NCBI RefSeq assembly: GCF_000012845.1 | Contig: NC_009615.1 | Coordinates: 2,199,501 to 2,263,500, forward strand | DNA length: 64,000 nt | Source of the DNA: Parabacteroides distasonis ATCC 8503 | GTDB taxonomy: Bacteria > Bacteroidota > Bacteroidia > Bacteroidales > Tannerellaceae | Direction: 5' to 3' | In this document: positions 16,061 to 25,705 of the stretch, piece by piece | How positions within the stretch are numbered: the stretch's first letter is position 1 | How the letters are laid out: each line of letters starts with the position of its first letter | Translations under genes and position numbers: made by a program | Notes under the pieces: generated by a model | What the model saw: the letters and a program-made list of their open reading frames with translations, nothing else | Database searches by the model: none | Told to the model about the DNA's origin: nothing

Positions 16061-17026
16061 ATGGAAAGCACCAAGTATTATCTCGGTCTGGACGTTGGCG
16101 GTACCAATATGGTCGCTGGCGTAGTAGATGAGAATCACCAGATTATCGCAAAGGAGAGTATACCGACACAAGCCGGACGCACGATCGAGGAGATCACCGC
16201 CGACATGGCGGAAGTCAGCAAAAAAGCGGTTCTCAAAGCAGGCTTGCAAATGGAAGACATCTCTTCTTGGGGCATCGGCATGCCCAGTTACGTAAATCCA
16301 AAGACGAACCTTTTGGTACATGCCAATTGTTTCGGATGGAAGAATGTCCCCATCTACGACTATTTAAAGAAGCATATTTCATTGCCTACTTATATAGCCA
16401 ACGACGCCAATTGCGCAACCTATGGAGAGGTCTTGGCCGGATCGGCCAGCCAATATACCGATGCCATCATGTTAACGCTAGGAACAGGAGTCGGAGGCGG
16501 AATTATCATGGGTAAGAGGATTTATTCCGGAGCCGATAATATGGGAGCAGAGCTTGGACATACCAAATTGGTATACAATGGCGAACGTTGCACATGCGGG
16601 CAAAAAGGCTGTTTGGAAGCTTATTGCTCATCTACCGCATTAATCCGCATCATGAAAGAGGCCTTACAAGAGAATAAGGACACCTTGATATGGAAACTTT
16701 GCGGCGAAGACGAAAATAAAGTCAATGGAGAAATCCTTTTCGAGGCCGCTAAACAAGGGGATTCCCTCGCTAAACAGATCGTCGATGACTATATCAGTAA
16801 ACTGGCCGCCGGAATCTCCACGTTCATAACCATCTTCCGTCCGCAAGTAATCATCTTAGGGGGTGGTATCGCACATGCAGGTGACCTGCTGTTGAAACCT
16901 TTAAACGAGAAACTACATACTTGTACCTTCGCCGCCGAGGAAATAGGTATCCCCCAAGTCATCCGTGCGGAATTAGGAAATGACGCCGGAATAATCGGCG
17001 CCGCGCTTTTAGAGAAAACGATGTAA
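16061..17026 (+). CDS. ROK family sugar kinase
   Basis: This 321-aa protein is a ROK (repressor/ORF/kinase) sugar kinase. It has the N-terminal phosphate-binding motif LDVGGTNMVAGVV (residues about 8-20), the second nucleotide motif LGTGVGGGIIMG (about 141) and the zinc motif CTCGQKGCLEAYC (about 184-196). Lack of an N-terminal helix-turn-helix points to an enzyme rather than a repressor. The family phosphorylates glucose, N-acetylmannosamine or N-acetylglucosamine. Next to a NanE-like gene the natural guess is ManNAc, but the glycyl radical enzyme in the same operon leaves other sugars open. Confidence 0.88.
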   Translation: MESTKYYLGLDVGGTNMVAGVVDENHQIIAKESIPTQAGRTIEEITADMAEVSKKAVLKAGLQMEDISSWGIGMPSYVNPKTNLLVHANCFGWKNVPIYDYLKKHISLPTYIANDANCATYGEVLAGSASQYTDAIMLTLGTGVGGGIIMGKRIYSGADNMGAELGHTKLVYNGERCTCGQKGCLEAYCSSTALIRIMKEALQENKDTLIWKLCGEDENKVNGEILFEAAKQGDSLAKQIVDDYISKLAAGISTFITIFRPQVIILGGGIAHAGDLLLKPLNEKLHTCTFAAEEIGIPQVIRAELGNDAGIIGAALLEKTM

Positions 17027-17037
17027 CGAAAAAAAAT

Positions 17038-17778
17038 ATGAAAACAAATAAGAAAGAACTTTTAGATTCATTCAAGGGAGGACTGATCGTATCCTGTCAA
17101 GTACAACACGATGATCCGACTTTTTCAGTAGACTTTGTCGTAAAAATGGCAAAAGCCGCCCAATGGGGAGGAGCCGTGGGTATCCGTGCCAACGACCCAG
17201 AGCAGATCAAGGCGATTAAAAAAGAAGTGGATTTACCAGTAATCGGGCTTTGGAAAATCTGGCACGATGACACGGATGTGTTTATCACCCCAACCTTAGA
17301 GGCCGCTAAAGCCGTATGGGAAGCCGGAGCCGAGATTATCGCCTTGGACTGTACGAGCCAAATAACCCATGAAGGCCGCCCTGCATACGAATTGCTACCA
17401 ATCGTCAAGAAAGAGATACCGGAAGCTATCATTTTTGCGGATGTCTCTAATTATGAGGAAGCTGTACGTGCCGTAGAAATGGGAGCCGATATCGTTGGCC
17501 CTACCTTATATGGATATACGGAAGCAACCAAGCATATCGAGCAACCGGATTTACGGGAATTCGCCCGTATGTGCCGTGACTTTAAAGATAAAGCCTATGT
17601 CATTATGGAGGGGCATATCTACTCGCCGGAAGATGCCATGAAATGTATCTTCCTCGGAGCTCACTCCGTAGTAGTAGGCAGCGCGATCACCCGTCCGCAC
17701 TTGATCACGAAACGTTTTACGGACTTACTAACCGGTTACCAAAATAACTGGCGGGAAGCCGAAAGAAGCAAACATTAA
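17038..17778 (+). CDS. nanE: N-acylglucosamine-6-phosphate 2-epimerase-like (NanE)
   Basis: NanE turns ManNAc-6-P into GlcNAc-6-P in sialic acid breakdown. The 246-aa TIM-barrel protein keeps family features: GLIVSCQ near residue 15, GAVGIRAND near 46, IIALDCTSQ near 98 and EGHIYSPEDA near 184, then VVVGSAITRP. It is 11 bp after the ROK kinase gene and 7 bp before the glycyl radical enzyme gene. No sialidase, sialic acid lyase or transporter gene is in the window, so the true substrate in this operon is uncertain. Confidence 0.82.
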   Translation: MKTNKKELLDSFKGGLIVSCQVQHDDPTFSVDFVVKMAKAAQWGGAVGIRANDPEQIKAIKKEVDLPVIGLWKIWHDDTDVFITPTLEAAKAVWEAGAEIIALDCTSQITHEGRPAYELLPIVKKEIPEAIIFADVSNYEEAVRAVEMGADIVGPTLYGYTEATKHIEQPDLREFARMCRDFKDKAYVIMEGHIYSPEDAMKCIFLGAHSVVVGSAITRPHLITKRFTDLLTGYQNNWREAERSKH

Positions 17779-17785
17779 TAGTCAT

Positions 17786-20065
17786 ATGGCAAATTTCAAT
17801 GTAGAAGGGGCGCAAAACGTAGAGATCAGCAAGAAATTACCTTGCGAGAAACCTCTGATCGTACAACTGGAGATCATGGAGCGGTATACGGCAGTCCATA
17901 AAGCCTGTGCCGCCCTACCCAAAGAGATACGTGAAGTGGAATGCCTGAAAGTTTTATACCCCACGCTATTTCGCAAGATCACGAATCAAGACTTGATCGC
18001 CGGACGTACGGACTTCCTACCGATCGGGTTCGGATGCGTAACCTCATTAGGGGGTGTCGGGCATTATTGCGTATTCAAGAAACTCCGTGCCTTCCAGCTA
18101 CAACTGGATGAAACTGAACGAAAACGGGTGGATGCGTTATATGATTATTGGTTGGATCACGATTTAAAGACCCAATTCAACAAGGAGGTCCTCACCGAGG
18201 ATACATTGGGTATGTTCATCGACTGCGAATACCCGATGATCGCTACCGCACGTCTATCTGGAATGATGCTGGATTACCCGAAACTATTGGATAAGGGCAT
18301 CGGTGGCCTTCGCTCTGATTTACAGGAGAAACTCAAAGAGCAACCCGATAATAACTTTTACAAAGCAGGCATCCAATGTCTGGATATTTTTGTAGATTGT
18401 GCTTCTCATCTCCAGCAAGACGCTAGAGAGCAAATGGCTTCAGCCAACATGAAAAGGCAAAAAGAATTAGAGCGTATCTGCCAAGCCCTAGAGAACATCA
18501 AGGAGAAGAAACCCGGTACGTTCCATGAAGCAATGCAGTTATTCTGGTTATTCGCTTTGTTGGCCGGTGTTATAAACTACGGTCGTCTGGATGATTATCT
18601 AGGCCCTTATTTAGTAGCCGATCTCAAGTCCGGGCGATTGACCGACGAAGAGGCATACCGATATATCCACTCGCTTTGGACCATGATTGAGAATCGCCGT
18701 ACCACCGTAAACGGACGTATCATCGTAGGCGGTAAAGGGCGCAAACACCCGAAAGAGGCCGACGTATTCCTGCATATCGCCATGAAAGTAGCGAAAAATT
18801 GCAGATATGTAGAGCCACAATTCACCTTGCGCTTCGATAAAGAGACCTCCGAGGAAATCTGGGACGAAGCGTTGGACGCTTTGGGTGCGGGAGCTACTTA
18901 CCCGACCCTTTACAATGATGATGTAAACGTCCCGGCCGTCATGTACGGAATGCGTGTAGACGAGAAAACGGCGGAACAATACGTGCCTTTCGGTTGTACC
19001 GAGTTCGTGATACAAGGACAGAGTACGGGTACGCCCAACATTTGCATCAATTTACTAAAACTACTTACGATTTATATGAATGATGGTATCGACCCGATTG
19101 ACGGTAAACGTAAATCCGGGCCGGTATCTCTAAAGAAATTAGAGGAGTATCAGACATTCGAGGAATTCTATGACGGTTACAAGGCTTTACTCGATTATTA
19201 TCTGGATCTGTCTGTCAAAGCCCAATACCATTCGTATGAGGTGATGAACCAGCACGTAAGTTTCTTGTTTACCAGCCTATTGACCGATGATTGCATCGCA
19301 CGGGGAAAAGCGCTTTTGGACGGAGGCGTACGTTATCTAGGCGGGACAAACGAGACGTATGGCAATATCAACACTTCCGATTCCCTGTGGGTAATCCGGG
19401 ATCTGGTATTCAATCAAAAAAAATACACGTTACGGCAATTGAATGATGCCATGCTAGCTAATTTCAACGGCTATGAGGCTTTACGAAAAGATTGCCTGAA
19501 CTGTGATAAATATGGTAACGACCTTGAGACTGCCGATACGATGGCCAACGATTTGTACGAGTTCGTAGCGAAAGGCGTACGCGATCGCGGTATCGCCATC
19601 GGTATGCAATACTTCTTGATCGTTATCAGCAATAACCAATTAAACACGGAATGGGGAAACCGGACCGCCGCCTCACCCGACGGACGATTATCGTGCATGT
19701 ATATGAATCCTGCCAATAATCCGCAAGGGGGAGCGAATAAAAGCGGCCCCACGGCCATGCTGAATTCCTTGGCGAAGTTCGACGCCAAGTATCATGGAGG
19801 CTCGGTACAAAACATTAAGTTTTCTCCTTCCATGTTCAACGAGAACAGGGCTGTCATCAAGAGCCTGTTCAAGACTTATTTTGCGAAAGGGGGTTGCCAT
19901 TTGATGGTGACTGTAGTAGATAAGGGAGTTTTAGAAGACGCGGTAGAGCACCCGGAAAATTACCCGGACCTAATCGTCCGGGTAAGCGGGTTCTCCGCGG
20001 TATTCGTCGATTTATCTCCCAATATTCAACAGGAACTTTTAAGCAGGGTATTGTATGATAAATAA
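17786..20065 (+). CDS. Glycyl radical enzyme, eliminase/dehydratase type
   Basis: The 759-aa protein has the pyruvate formate-lyase fold. The radical-bearing motif VRVSGFSAVFV is at the C-terminus (Gly near residue 735), and the active-site Cys is in FGCTEFVIQG (C near 403). The C-x-E pattern two residues before Glu is that of C-O or C-N lyase members rather than pyruvate formate-lyase, which has two adjacent Cys. The gene is followed, with an 11-bp overlap, by its activase. Family members of similar size in E. coli (PflD, YbiW) open 1,5-anhydrohexitol phosphates; that is one candidate substrate class here, not a demonstrated one. Confidence 0.9.
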   Translation: MANFNVEGAQNVEISKKLPCEKPLIVQLEIMERYTAVHKACAALPKEIREVECLKVLYPTLFRKITNQDLIAGRTDFLPIGFGCVTSLGGVGHYCVFKKLRAFQLQLDETERKRVDALYDYWLDHDLKTQFNKEVLTEDTLGMFIDCEYPMIATARLSGMMLDYPKLLDKGIGGLRSDLQEKLKEQPDNNFYKAGIQCLDIFVDCASHLQQDAREQMASANMKRQKELERICQALENIKEKKPGTFHEAMQLFWLFALLAGVINYGRLDDYLGPYLVADLKSGRLTDEEAYRYIHSLWTMIENRRTTVNGRIIVGGKGRKHPKEADVFLHIAMKVAKNCRYVEPQFTLRFDKETSEEIWDEALDALGAGATYPTLYNDDVNVPAVMYGMRVDEKTAEQYVPFGCTEFVIQGQSTGTPNICINLLKLLTIYMNDGIDPIDGKRKSGPVSLKKLEEYQTFEEFYDGYKALLDYYLDLSVKAQYHSYEVMNQHVSFLFTSLLTDDCIARGKALLDGGVRYLGGTNETYGNINTSDSLWVIRDLVFNQKKYTLRQLNDAMLANFNGYEALRKDCLNCDKYGNDLETADTMANDLYEFVAKGVRDRGIAIGMQYFLIVISNNQLNTEWGNRTAASPDGRLSCMYMNPANNPQGGANKSGPTAMLNSLAKFDAKYHGGSVQNIKFSPSMFNENRAVIKSLFKTYFAKGGCHLMVTVVDKGVLEDAVEHPENYPDLIVRVSGFSAVFVDLSPNIQQELLSRVLYDK

Positions 20066-20984
20066 ATATAAGGTTAGCGAGAATAGGTTATCAATCATGG
20101 AGATCGAACGGTTCGCCGTTCACGACGGCCCGGGCATCCGGACCGTCGTTTTCCTTCAAGGTTGTCCCCTACATTGTTCATGGTGCTCCAATCCGGAATC
20201 CCAGAAAAGGAAACCGCATTTGCTCCATATCAAGAATAAATGTATCGGATGCGGACGTTGCGAGGCGATTTGTCCACGGGGCAATATCTCCATCCAAGAC
20301 CATTTTCCGGTGTTTAATCGTCAGGCCTGTGTAGCCTGCAAGGCTTGCGAGCGTATATGCCCGCAGAACGCCATTAAGTTTGTCGGTGAATCTATTACCT
20401 CATCCGAGATCATGGAAATCCTTTTACGTGACCGGGATTATTACCTAAATTCCGGTGGAGGGGTTACGTTTTCCGGTGGCGAAGCTTTCACGCAATTCGA
20501 GGGATTGATGGATTTGCTGATCCAATGCAAGAACGAGAAACTGCATACCTCCGTGGAGACTTGCGGGCAAGTGAATCTTGATAAGATAAAGCAAGCGCTT
20601 CCGCTTATCGATTTGTTCTTGTTCGATATCAAACATACGGACAAGGATTTACTTCAGAAAGAAACCGGAGCGAACTTGGATACGATCCTCACGAATTTAC
20701 GGTATATATCCAGTAAGAGCGCTAATAAAGTAACGATCCGTGTACCGGTAATCCCCGGTTTCAATTTCAATGAGAATACGCTTCGGGAAATATTCATGCT
20801 GGCGAAAGAAAATCGTATCAAATGCGTACACCTGCTTCCCTATCATACATTGGGAAAAGATAAATACGAGCAATTAGGTCTCACCTATCCTTATTCCTGC
20901 GAGCAAATGCTAGCCAAAGAAGAGCTGTTCCCCTTTAAGGAGATGGGGGAAAAAATGGGTTTGGAAATACGAATCGGAGGATAA
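20055..20984 (+). CDS. Glycyl radical enzyme activase (radical SAM)
   Basis: This 309-aa protein installs the glycyl radical in the upstream enzyme. It has the radical SAM motif CPLHCSWC (residues about 36-43) and an inserted ferredoxin-like domain with two four-Cys motifs (CIGCGRCEAICP near 61 and CVACKACERICP near 91), as in activases of the non-PFL branch. GGGVTFSGGEAF is the SAM-binding segment. It begins inside the last codons of the glycyl radical enzyme gene. Confidence 0.95.
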   Translation: MINKYKVSENRLSIMEIERFAVHDGPGIRTVVFLQGCPLHCSWCSNPESQKRKPHLLHIKNKCIGCGRCEAICPRGNISIQDHFPVFNRQACVACKACERICPQNAIKFVGESITSSEIMEILLRDRDYYLNSGGGVTFSGGEAFTQFEGLMDLLIQCKNEKLHTSVETCGQVNLDKIKQALPLIDLFLFDIKHTDKDLLQKETGANLDTILTNLRYISSKSANKVTIRVPVIPGFNFNENTLREIFMLAKENRIKCVHLLPYHTLGKDKYEQLGLTYPYSCEQMLAKEELFPFKEMGEKMGLEIRIGG

Positions 20985-21048
20985 ACTCCTCCCAATAAAA
21001 TAGTATCTTCGCGCAAATCATCGTTTTATAAATCTTAGTAAGAGACAT

Positions 21049-21639
21049 ATGAAAACAGAAAAAGAGAAAGCGGCGGAAGGTCTATTATACAATGCGAATC
21101 ATGATAGTGAGCTTCAAGATGAGATGAAAAGAGCGAAATGCGTCCTTTTCAAATACAACCAATTGCCCCCCGACCAAGAGGAAGAAAAAGATCGGATCCT
21201 AACCTCTTTTCTAGGCAAGAAAGGGAAGAACACCGTTATCCTATCCCCTTTCCAATGCGATTATGGCTATAATATCGAGATTGGGGATAATTTCTTCGCC
21301 AACGTGAATCTCGTTATCTTGGATGGAGCGAAAGTTCGTATCGGCAATAACGCGTTCATCGCCCCGAACGTAGGCATCTATACCGCCGGCCACCCTTTTG
21401 ACGTAAAGCAACGTAATGAAGGTCTGGAATACGCTTTTCCCGTGACTATCGGCGATAACGTATGGATCGGGGCGCAAGCCTGTATCCTTCCCGGGGTGAC
21501 CATTGGCGATAACACGGTAATCGCCGGAGGAAGCGTCGTAACCAAAGATATTCCGGCCAATGTCATAGCCGCCGGCAATCCCTGCCGTGTAATCCGGGAA
21601 ATAACGGAAGCCGACCGGAATAAATACCGCCAGCCCTAA
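21049..21639 (+). CDS. Maltose/galactoside O-acetyltransferase family
   Basis: The 196-aa protein has the N-terminal Mac domain (LLYNANHDSELQDEM, residues about 12-26) and a left-handed beta-helix of hexapeptide repeats. The catalytic His is in YTAGHPFD near residue 124, and the acyl-CoA loop is IIGDNTVIAGGSVVTKDIP-like near 160. It transfers acetyl from acetyl-CoA to sugar hydroxyls in the cytoplasm. It lies 64 bp after the activase gene on the same strand and might belong to that operon. Confidence 0.9.
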   Translation: MKTEKEKAAEGLLYNANHDSELQDEMKRAKCVLFKYNQLPPDQEEEKDRILTSFLGKKGKNTVILSPFQCDYGYNIEIGDNFFANVNLVILDGAKVRIGNNAFIAPNVGIYTAGHPFDVKQRNEGLEYAFPVTIGDNVWIGAQACILPGVTIGDNTVIAGGSVVTKDIPANVIAAGNPCRVIREITEADRNKYRQP

Positions 21640-21667
21640 GCTCCCGTTTAGGTTCATCGTAAATATC

Positions 21668-22561
21668 TCACTTCGGCAACGAGTGCCGGTAATCCTTGGG
21701 CGATGTACCTACTATCTTCTTAAAGATACGGCTGAAATAGTAGGGATCGTCAAAGCCCAGTTTCAAGGCGACCTGATTGATTTTCATATTTGTATGTAAT
21801 AATAGCTGGCAAGCCCGGTCTATTTTCATATGTAAGAAATAATTCATCGGCGCATAGCCGGTTTCCTTGAAGAAAAGCCTGTACATATAAGATTCCGAAT
21901 AGCCGAAATGAGAGGCCAATTCCTTTAATGTCAATTTATTTTCCAGATTCTCCGTCATGAAGTGGGTCGCCAAACTAATAAAGAACGTATTCTCCGCCTT
22001 GCTTTTGGAGAATTTAGCCTCCCTATACGTCTTCACATAGAGGAAAGAGGCGATCAAATGATTGAAACTTAAATTGACATAATTAACCGTAGCCTCATCC
22101 GTCCCGCTCTCCAACACGTTCAATAGTTCATCGAAGAAGGCGATACGATCGCCGATACGGGAATTATCATCCATGTCGATCGGGATCACCCCTTGCAGTT
22201 GATCGCTGATATACTTCGCCTTTTTCCCTTTAAAATGTGCCCAATAAATATACCAAGGATCATGCTCGCTCGAACCATATTGATGGGGCTTCTCTGCCGG
22301 GAGGATGAAAAAATGATTCTCGGGTACGACATATCGTTTTCCATCCAACACGTACCAACCCTCTCCTTTGGTGCAATAAATTAAAAGGTACTCTCCACAA
22401 CCGGACGCACGATCAATATAATGGCTTTCCGCCTTCGGAAAATACCCCATAGAGTGTACGACCAAGTCCGCGACTAACGGGTTGTTCAACGCTTGTTCTA
22501 TAACGTAGAAAGGATAGACAATCAATCGCTGACCGGAAAAACCATGCTTTATTTTCGCCAT
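21668..22561 (-). CDS. AraC family transcriptional regulator
   Basis: This 297-aa regulator has an N-terminal cupin-like ligand domain (YLLIYCTKGEGWYVLDGKRY near residue 58) and a C-terminal double helix-turn-helix (LKELASHFGYSESYMYRLFF near 211; INQVALKLGFDDPYYFSRIFK near 262). Such proteins usually sense sugars. It is divergent from the DUF1080 operon and is its most likely controller; its start is 168 bp from that of the DUF1080 gene. A second, convergent neighbour is the acetyltransferase gene. Confidence 0.9.
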   Translation of the reverse strand: MAKIKHGFSGQRLIVYPFYVIEQALNNPLVADLVVHSMGYFPKAESHYIDRASGCGEYLLIYCTKGEGWYVLDGKRYVVPENHFFILPAEKPHQYGSSEHDPWYIYWAHFKGKKAKYISDQLQGVIPIDMDDNSRIGDRIAFFDELLNVLESGTDEATVNYVNLSFNHLIASFLYVKTYREAKFSKSKAENTFFISLATHFMTENLENKLTLKELASHFGYSESYMYRLFFKETGYAPMNYFLHMKIDRACQLLLHTNMKINQVALKLGFDDPYYFSRIFKKIVGTSPKDYRHSLPK

Positions 22562-22652
22562 AAACCAGAACTTTTAGATGGTTACTGAATAACGCAAAGA
22601 TAATCCATTTTTTTTAGCTAGATACTCTATTATCCAAATCCTTTATGTGCAG

Positions 22653-22660
22653 TATTTTTG
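22653..22660 (+). promoter_or_regulatory. Putative promoter of the DUF1080/Gfo-Idh operon (-7 box)
   Basis: TATTTTTG followed by CCAAT matches the TAnnTTTG box, 69 nt upstream of the first gene. Confidence 0.5.
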
Positions 22661-22729
22661 CCAATGAACAAATAAACCATATCAAATGGCGTTATCATAA
22701 GGAGATAATTAAACTAAATATTCTAATAT

Positions 22730-23506
22730 ATGAAAAAGATCGTATCTATTTTTCTAGTAACCATTTACGGAATGTGTATGGTTGCATGTGGAAGTCGTTC
22801 CTCATCCACGGAAGTAAAAGATAATGTATTGACAGAGGAGGAAAAAGCGGAAGGCTACACCTTGTTATTCAATGGCAAGGATTTTACCGGTTGGAAAATG
22901 TTCAACGGGGGTGATGTCAAGGGATGGCAGGTAGAAGACGGGGTGATCGTCGGCTACGGAAACGGTGGTGACGTGATAGCGGATACTACGATCAAGGTAA
23001 GTACCGATATCGTTACCGTTAAGAATTACCATAACTTCCAGATCAAATGGGATTGGAAAATCGGGGCGCAAGGAAACTCAGGATTCTTATATCACGTACA
23101 AGAAGGGCCTAAGTACAAAGCTCCTTTTGAAACCGGCCCGGAATACCAGTTGATCGATGACGATAACTATCCTTGGGTCAGCGAGACCGGAAAAGAGGGA
23201 TTGGAAGACTGGCAGAAAACGGGTTGCAACTACGCTATGTATGTACCGGAAACCAAACAGGTGAACCCTCCGGGAGAATGGAACTCCTCTATGGTACTTT
23301 ACAAGGATGGATATGTTGAGCACTGGCTGAACGGAGAAAAACTATTCTCTTTCCAAGAAGGGTCCGAAGATTGGAAGATGCGTCGTTATAGCGGTAAATG
23401 GGAAGCTTTCCCCGATTACGGTATCTCTACCACCGGTAAACTTTGTTTTCAGGACCATGGAAGTAAAGTATATTTCAAGAATGTGAAGATTAAGGATTTA
23501 GACTAA
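22730..23506 (+). CDS. DUF1080 lipoprotein (3-keto-glycoside hydrolase type)
   Basis: The 258-aa protein has a lipoprotein signal ending MVAC (Cys at residue 20) and one DUF1080 domain, a concanavalin-like beta sandwich with the segments LLFNGKDFTGWK, NSGFLYHVQEG and GPEYQLIDDD. Members of this family in Bacteroides act on glycosides whose sugar has been oxidised at C3, cleaving them by elimination and hydration. With two Gfo/Idh/MocA genes and a TIM-barrel gene downstream, it fits such a periplasmic oxidise-then-cleave route. Confidence 0.87.
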   Translation: MKKIVSIFLVTIYGMCMVACGSRSSSTEVKDNVLTEEEKAEGYTLLFNGKDFTGWKMFNGGDVKGWQVEDGVIVGYGNGGDVIADTTIKVSTDIVTVKNYHNFQIKWDWKIGAQGNSGFLYHVQEGPKYKAPFETGPEYQLIDDDNYPWVSETGKEGLEDWQKTGCNYAMYVPETKQVNPPGEWNSSMVLYKDGYVEHWLNGEKLFSFQEGSEDWKMRRYSGKWEAFPDYGISTTGKLCFQDHGSKVYFKNVKIKDLD

Positions 23507-23527
23507 TTGTATTAAGAAATCAATGCC

Positions 23528-24691
23528 ATGAATAGAAAAGAATTCTTTAAAGTATCTGCCGCAGCAAGTCTAGCGTCACTACTATCCCCTCTTTCCGCCT
23601 ATGCGGAGAAATTCGAGTCGGAAGGTAAAAAGGTGAAAGTAGCCGTTATCGGTTGCGGAAGTGTATCTACCCAATATTTTCCCCATATATCGAAATGCCC
23701 GTATGTAGAAATCGTGGCTTGTTGCGATATCAAACCGGATCGTGCTCAAAAGGCGGCCAAGCAATATAATATACCTAAATGGTACAAGCATATCGATGAT
23801 ATGCTTAGCGGTTCCAAGTTCGACTTGATGCTTACATTGACCGATATGCAGGTTCACGGAGAGTTGAACCGTAAGGCTTTGATGGCGGGAAGAAATGTCT
23901 GGAGCGAGAAACCTTTGGCGAATTCCTATAAGGAAGGCAAAGAATTATACGATCTCGCTACGAGCAAGGGACTTCGTATCTGGGGTGCGCCTGCCGTTGT
24001 AAACAGTCCTCAATTTGCCTTTATGGCCGAACAAATCAATAAAGGAACCCTAGGTAATCTGGCATGTGCGCACGGACATTACGGACATGAAGGCCCTTCT
24101 TGGTCCGCTTTCTTCTACGAACCGCTAGGTGGCAGTATGCCCGACTTAGGAGTCTATAACATCGCTACCCTAACCGGATTATTGGGACCGGCTAAATCCG
24201 TTGTTGCCATGACTACAATCGTAACCCCGGAGAGAACCGTAGACGATAAGGGCAAAATCAAAGTTCGAGAAGAAGATAATGCCATGATTATCATGGAACA
24301 CGAAAAGGGAGTCCTTTCTCATATCGAGTGTGGTTTCAATTATTTCGATCCATACGGACATTTAGGTAAAGGACAGGAGAAAGCGACGATCTCCTTATAC
24401 GGTTCCCACGGCAATATGCATATGGTAGGTTACGACTGGGCACCAAACGGGGTGGACTTATCGACGATGGATCATCCGGTACCCCAACGTTTCGTTCCGG
24501 ACACCAATGGCTATGTTTGGCAAGAAGGAGCTTCCGATATCAGCAAACACATGGCATTAAACACGGAACCACGTATAAATGTCGAGCATGCGTTACACGT
24601 ATTAGAGATTATCGAGGCCGCCCGAAAATCACAAGCTACAGGTCAACGCATCCAGCTTGTATCGAAGTTTCCTTGGCCGATGGTAAAATAA
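23528..24691 (+). CDS. Gfo/Idh/MocA family oxidoreductase, exported
   Basis: This 387-aa protein has an export signal (residues 1-26, NRKEFFKVSAAASLASLL, ending AYA) followed by a Rossmann fold (VAVIGCGSVSTQYFPHI) and the catalytic-type segment SEKPLANSYKEGKEL, where K is the family's conserved Lys. These enzymes oxidise or reduce sugars with a tightly bound NAD. It lies 21 bp after the DUF1080 gene. The signal has one Arg-Lys in place of a twin Arg, so Tat export is likely but not certain. Confidence 0.87.
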   Translation: MNRKEFFKVSAAASLASLLSPLSAYAEKFESEGKKVKVAVIGCGSVSTQYFPHISKCPYVEIVACCDIKPDRAQKAAKQYNIPKWYKHIDDMLSGSKFDLMLTLTDMQVHGELNRKALMAGRNVWSEKPLANSYKEGKELYDLATSKGLRIWGAPAVVNSPQFAFMAEQINKGTLGNLACAHGHYGHEGPSWSAFFYEPLGGSMPDLGVYNIATLTGLLGPAKSVVAMTTIVTPERTVDDKGKIKVREEDNAMIIMEHEKGVLSHIECGFNYFDPYGHLGKGQEKATISLYGSHGNMHMVGYDWAPNGVDLSTMDHPVPQRFVPDTNGYVWQEGASDISKHMALNTEPRINVEHALHVLEIIEAARKSQATGQRIQLVSKFPWPMVK

Positions 24692-24730
24692 ATTAAGAAG
24701 TCTTAGTAGTGAAAAGAACGGGACATTTAA

Positions 24731-24738
24731 TATATTTG
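24731..24738 (+). promoter_or_regulatory. Putative internal promoter (-7 box)
   Basis: TATATTTG sits 22 nt before the start codon of the EEP-family gene, within the 69-bp gap after the first oxidoreductase gene. Confidence 0.45.
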
Positions 24739-24760
24739 TTCCTGTAAATACCAGAGAAAC

Positions 24761-25675
24761 ATGAGGAAGATAAGTGAAATTTTATGCTGCGTAGCCATAC
24801 TTTGTTGTGCATTGAGCGCATGTAGCGACAAGCCGGCAACGGTAAAAGTCAGCAGTTTCAATATTTGGTTGAATACCCTAGGGGGAAAGCTTCCCCCTAG
24901 CCAGACAGCGAAAGTGATCGAGGCTAGCCAGACGGATATCGTAGGAATCCAAGAAGGGCATATCTATGAAGAAGACGGCATCAAGCACGATCATGTACCG
25001 GAAATCGCGGAATCCCTAGGTTTCCACCTTTTCAACCAAGGGGAGGGACATTATATCTTATCTCGTTATCCGGTCGTCGACAGTACGGCTTCCCGCTACG
25101 GGGTGAAGATACAAGTAGGCAAAGACAAATTCTGCTGGATGTTTAATTGCCATCTATATTATATTCCGTATCAACCTTATCAATTGAATGGGATTCCTTA
25201 TGGCGATTATCCGTTTATCGATACCGAGGAAGAAGCTGTCCGGTTCGCCAACGAGGCCCGGCGTGAAGAAGTAACTCGTTATCAAAAGGATATACAGCAA
25301 GTCATGAAAGAAGGTTATCCTGTCTTTTTAACAGGAGATTTTAACGAGCCTTCTTTCTTGGACTGGACACAACGGGCCGCCGATGCCGATATCCACAAGA
25401 TCAAGGTGGAGTGGCCGGCAACCAAGGCTTTCTCTGAGATCGGGATGAACGACTCCTACCGGACAATCCATCCGGACGAGGTCTCCACACCCGGCTATAC
25501 ATGGACTCCCGTTCCTAGCGAACAAGATATACTAGACCGTCTGGATTTCGTACTATATTCCGGATGTAAGGTAACAGACTCATTTATCACAGGCGAAAGC
25601 GAGGCCACCTCGGACGTGGTAGTCTCCCCTTACCCTTCGGATCATAGAATGGTAACCTCCTGTTTCAATTTCTAA
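24761..25675 (+). CDS. Endonuclease/exonuclease/phosphatase family lipoprotein
   Basis: The 304-aa protein has a lipoprotein signal (lipobox LSAC, Cys near residue 21) and the EEP fold: VSSFNIWLNT at the start, GIQEGHIYE with the metal-binding Glu, TGDFNEPSFLDW and the C-terminal SDHRMVTS with the catalytic His. The family includes phosphodiesterases, phosphatases and nucleases. Being lipidated and placed between two sugar oxidoreductases, it is more likely to release sugar from a phosphodiester or phospholipid-like headgroup than to cut DNA. This is inference. Confidence 0.88.
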   Translation: MRKISEILCCVAILCCALSACSDKPATVKVSSFNIWLNTLGGKLPPSQTAKVIEASQTDIVGIQEGHIYEEDGIKHDHVPEIAESLGFHLFNQGEGHYILSRYPVVDSTASRYGVKIQVGKDKFCWMFNCHLYYIPYQPYQLNGIPYGDYPFIDTEEEAVRFANEARREEVTRYQKDIQQVMKEGYPVFLTGDFNEPSFLDWTQRAADADIHKIKVEWPATKAFSEIGMNDSYRTIHPDEVSTPGYTWTPVPSEQDILDRLDFVLYSGCKVTDSFITGESEATSDVVVSPYPSDHRMVTSCFNF

Positions 25676-25705
25676 CAGTAACTACTAAAAAACAAATTAT
25701 ACAAC

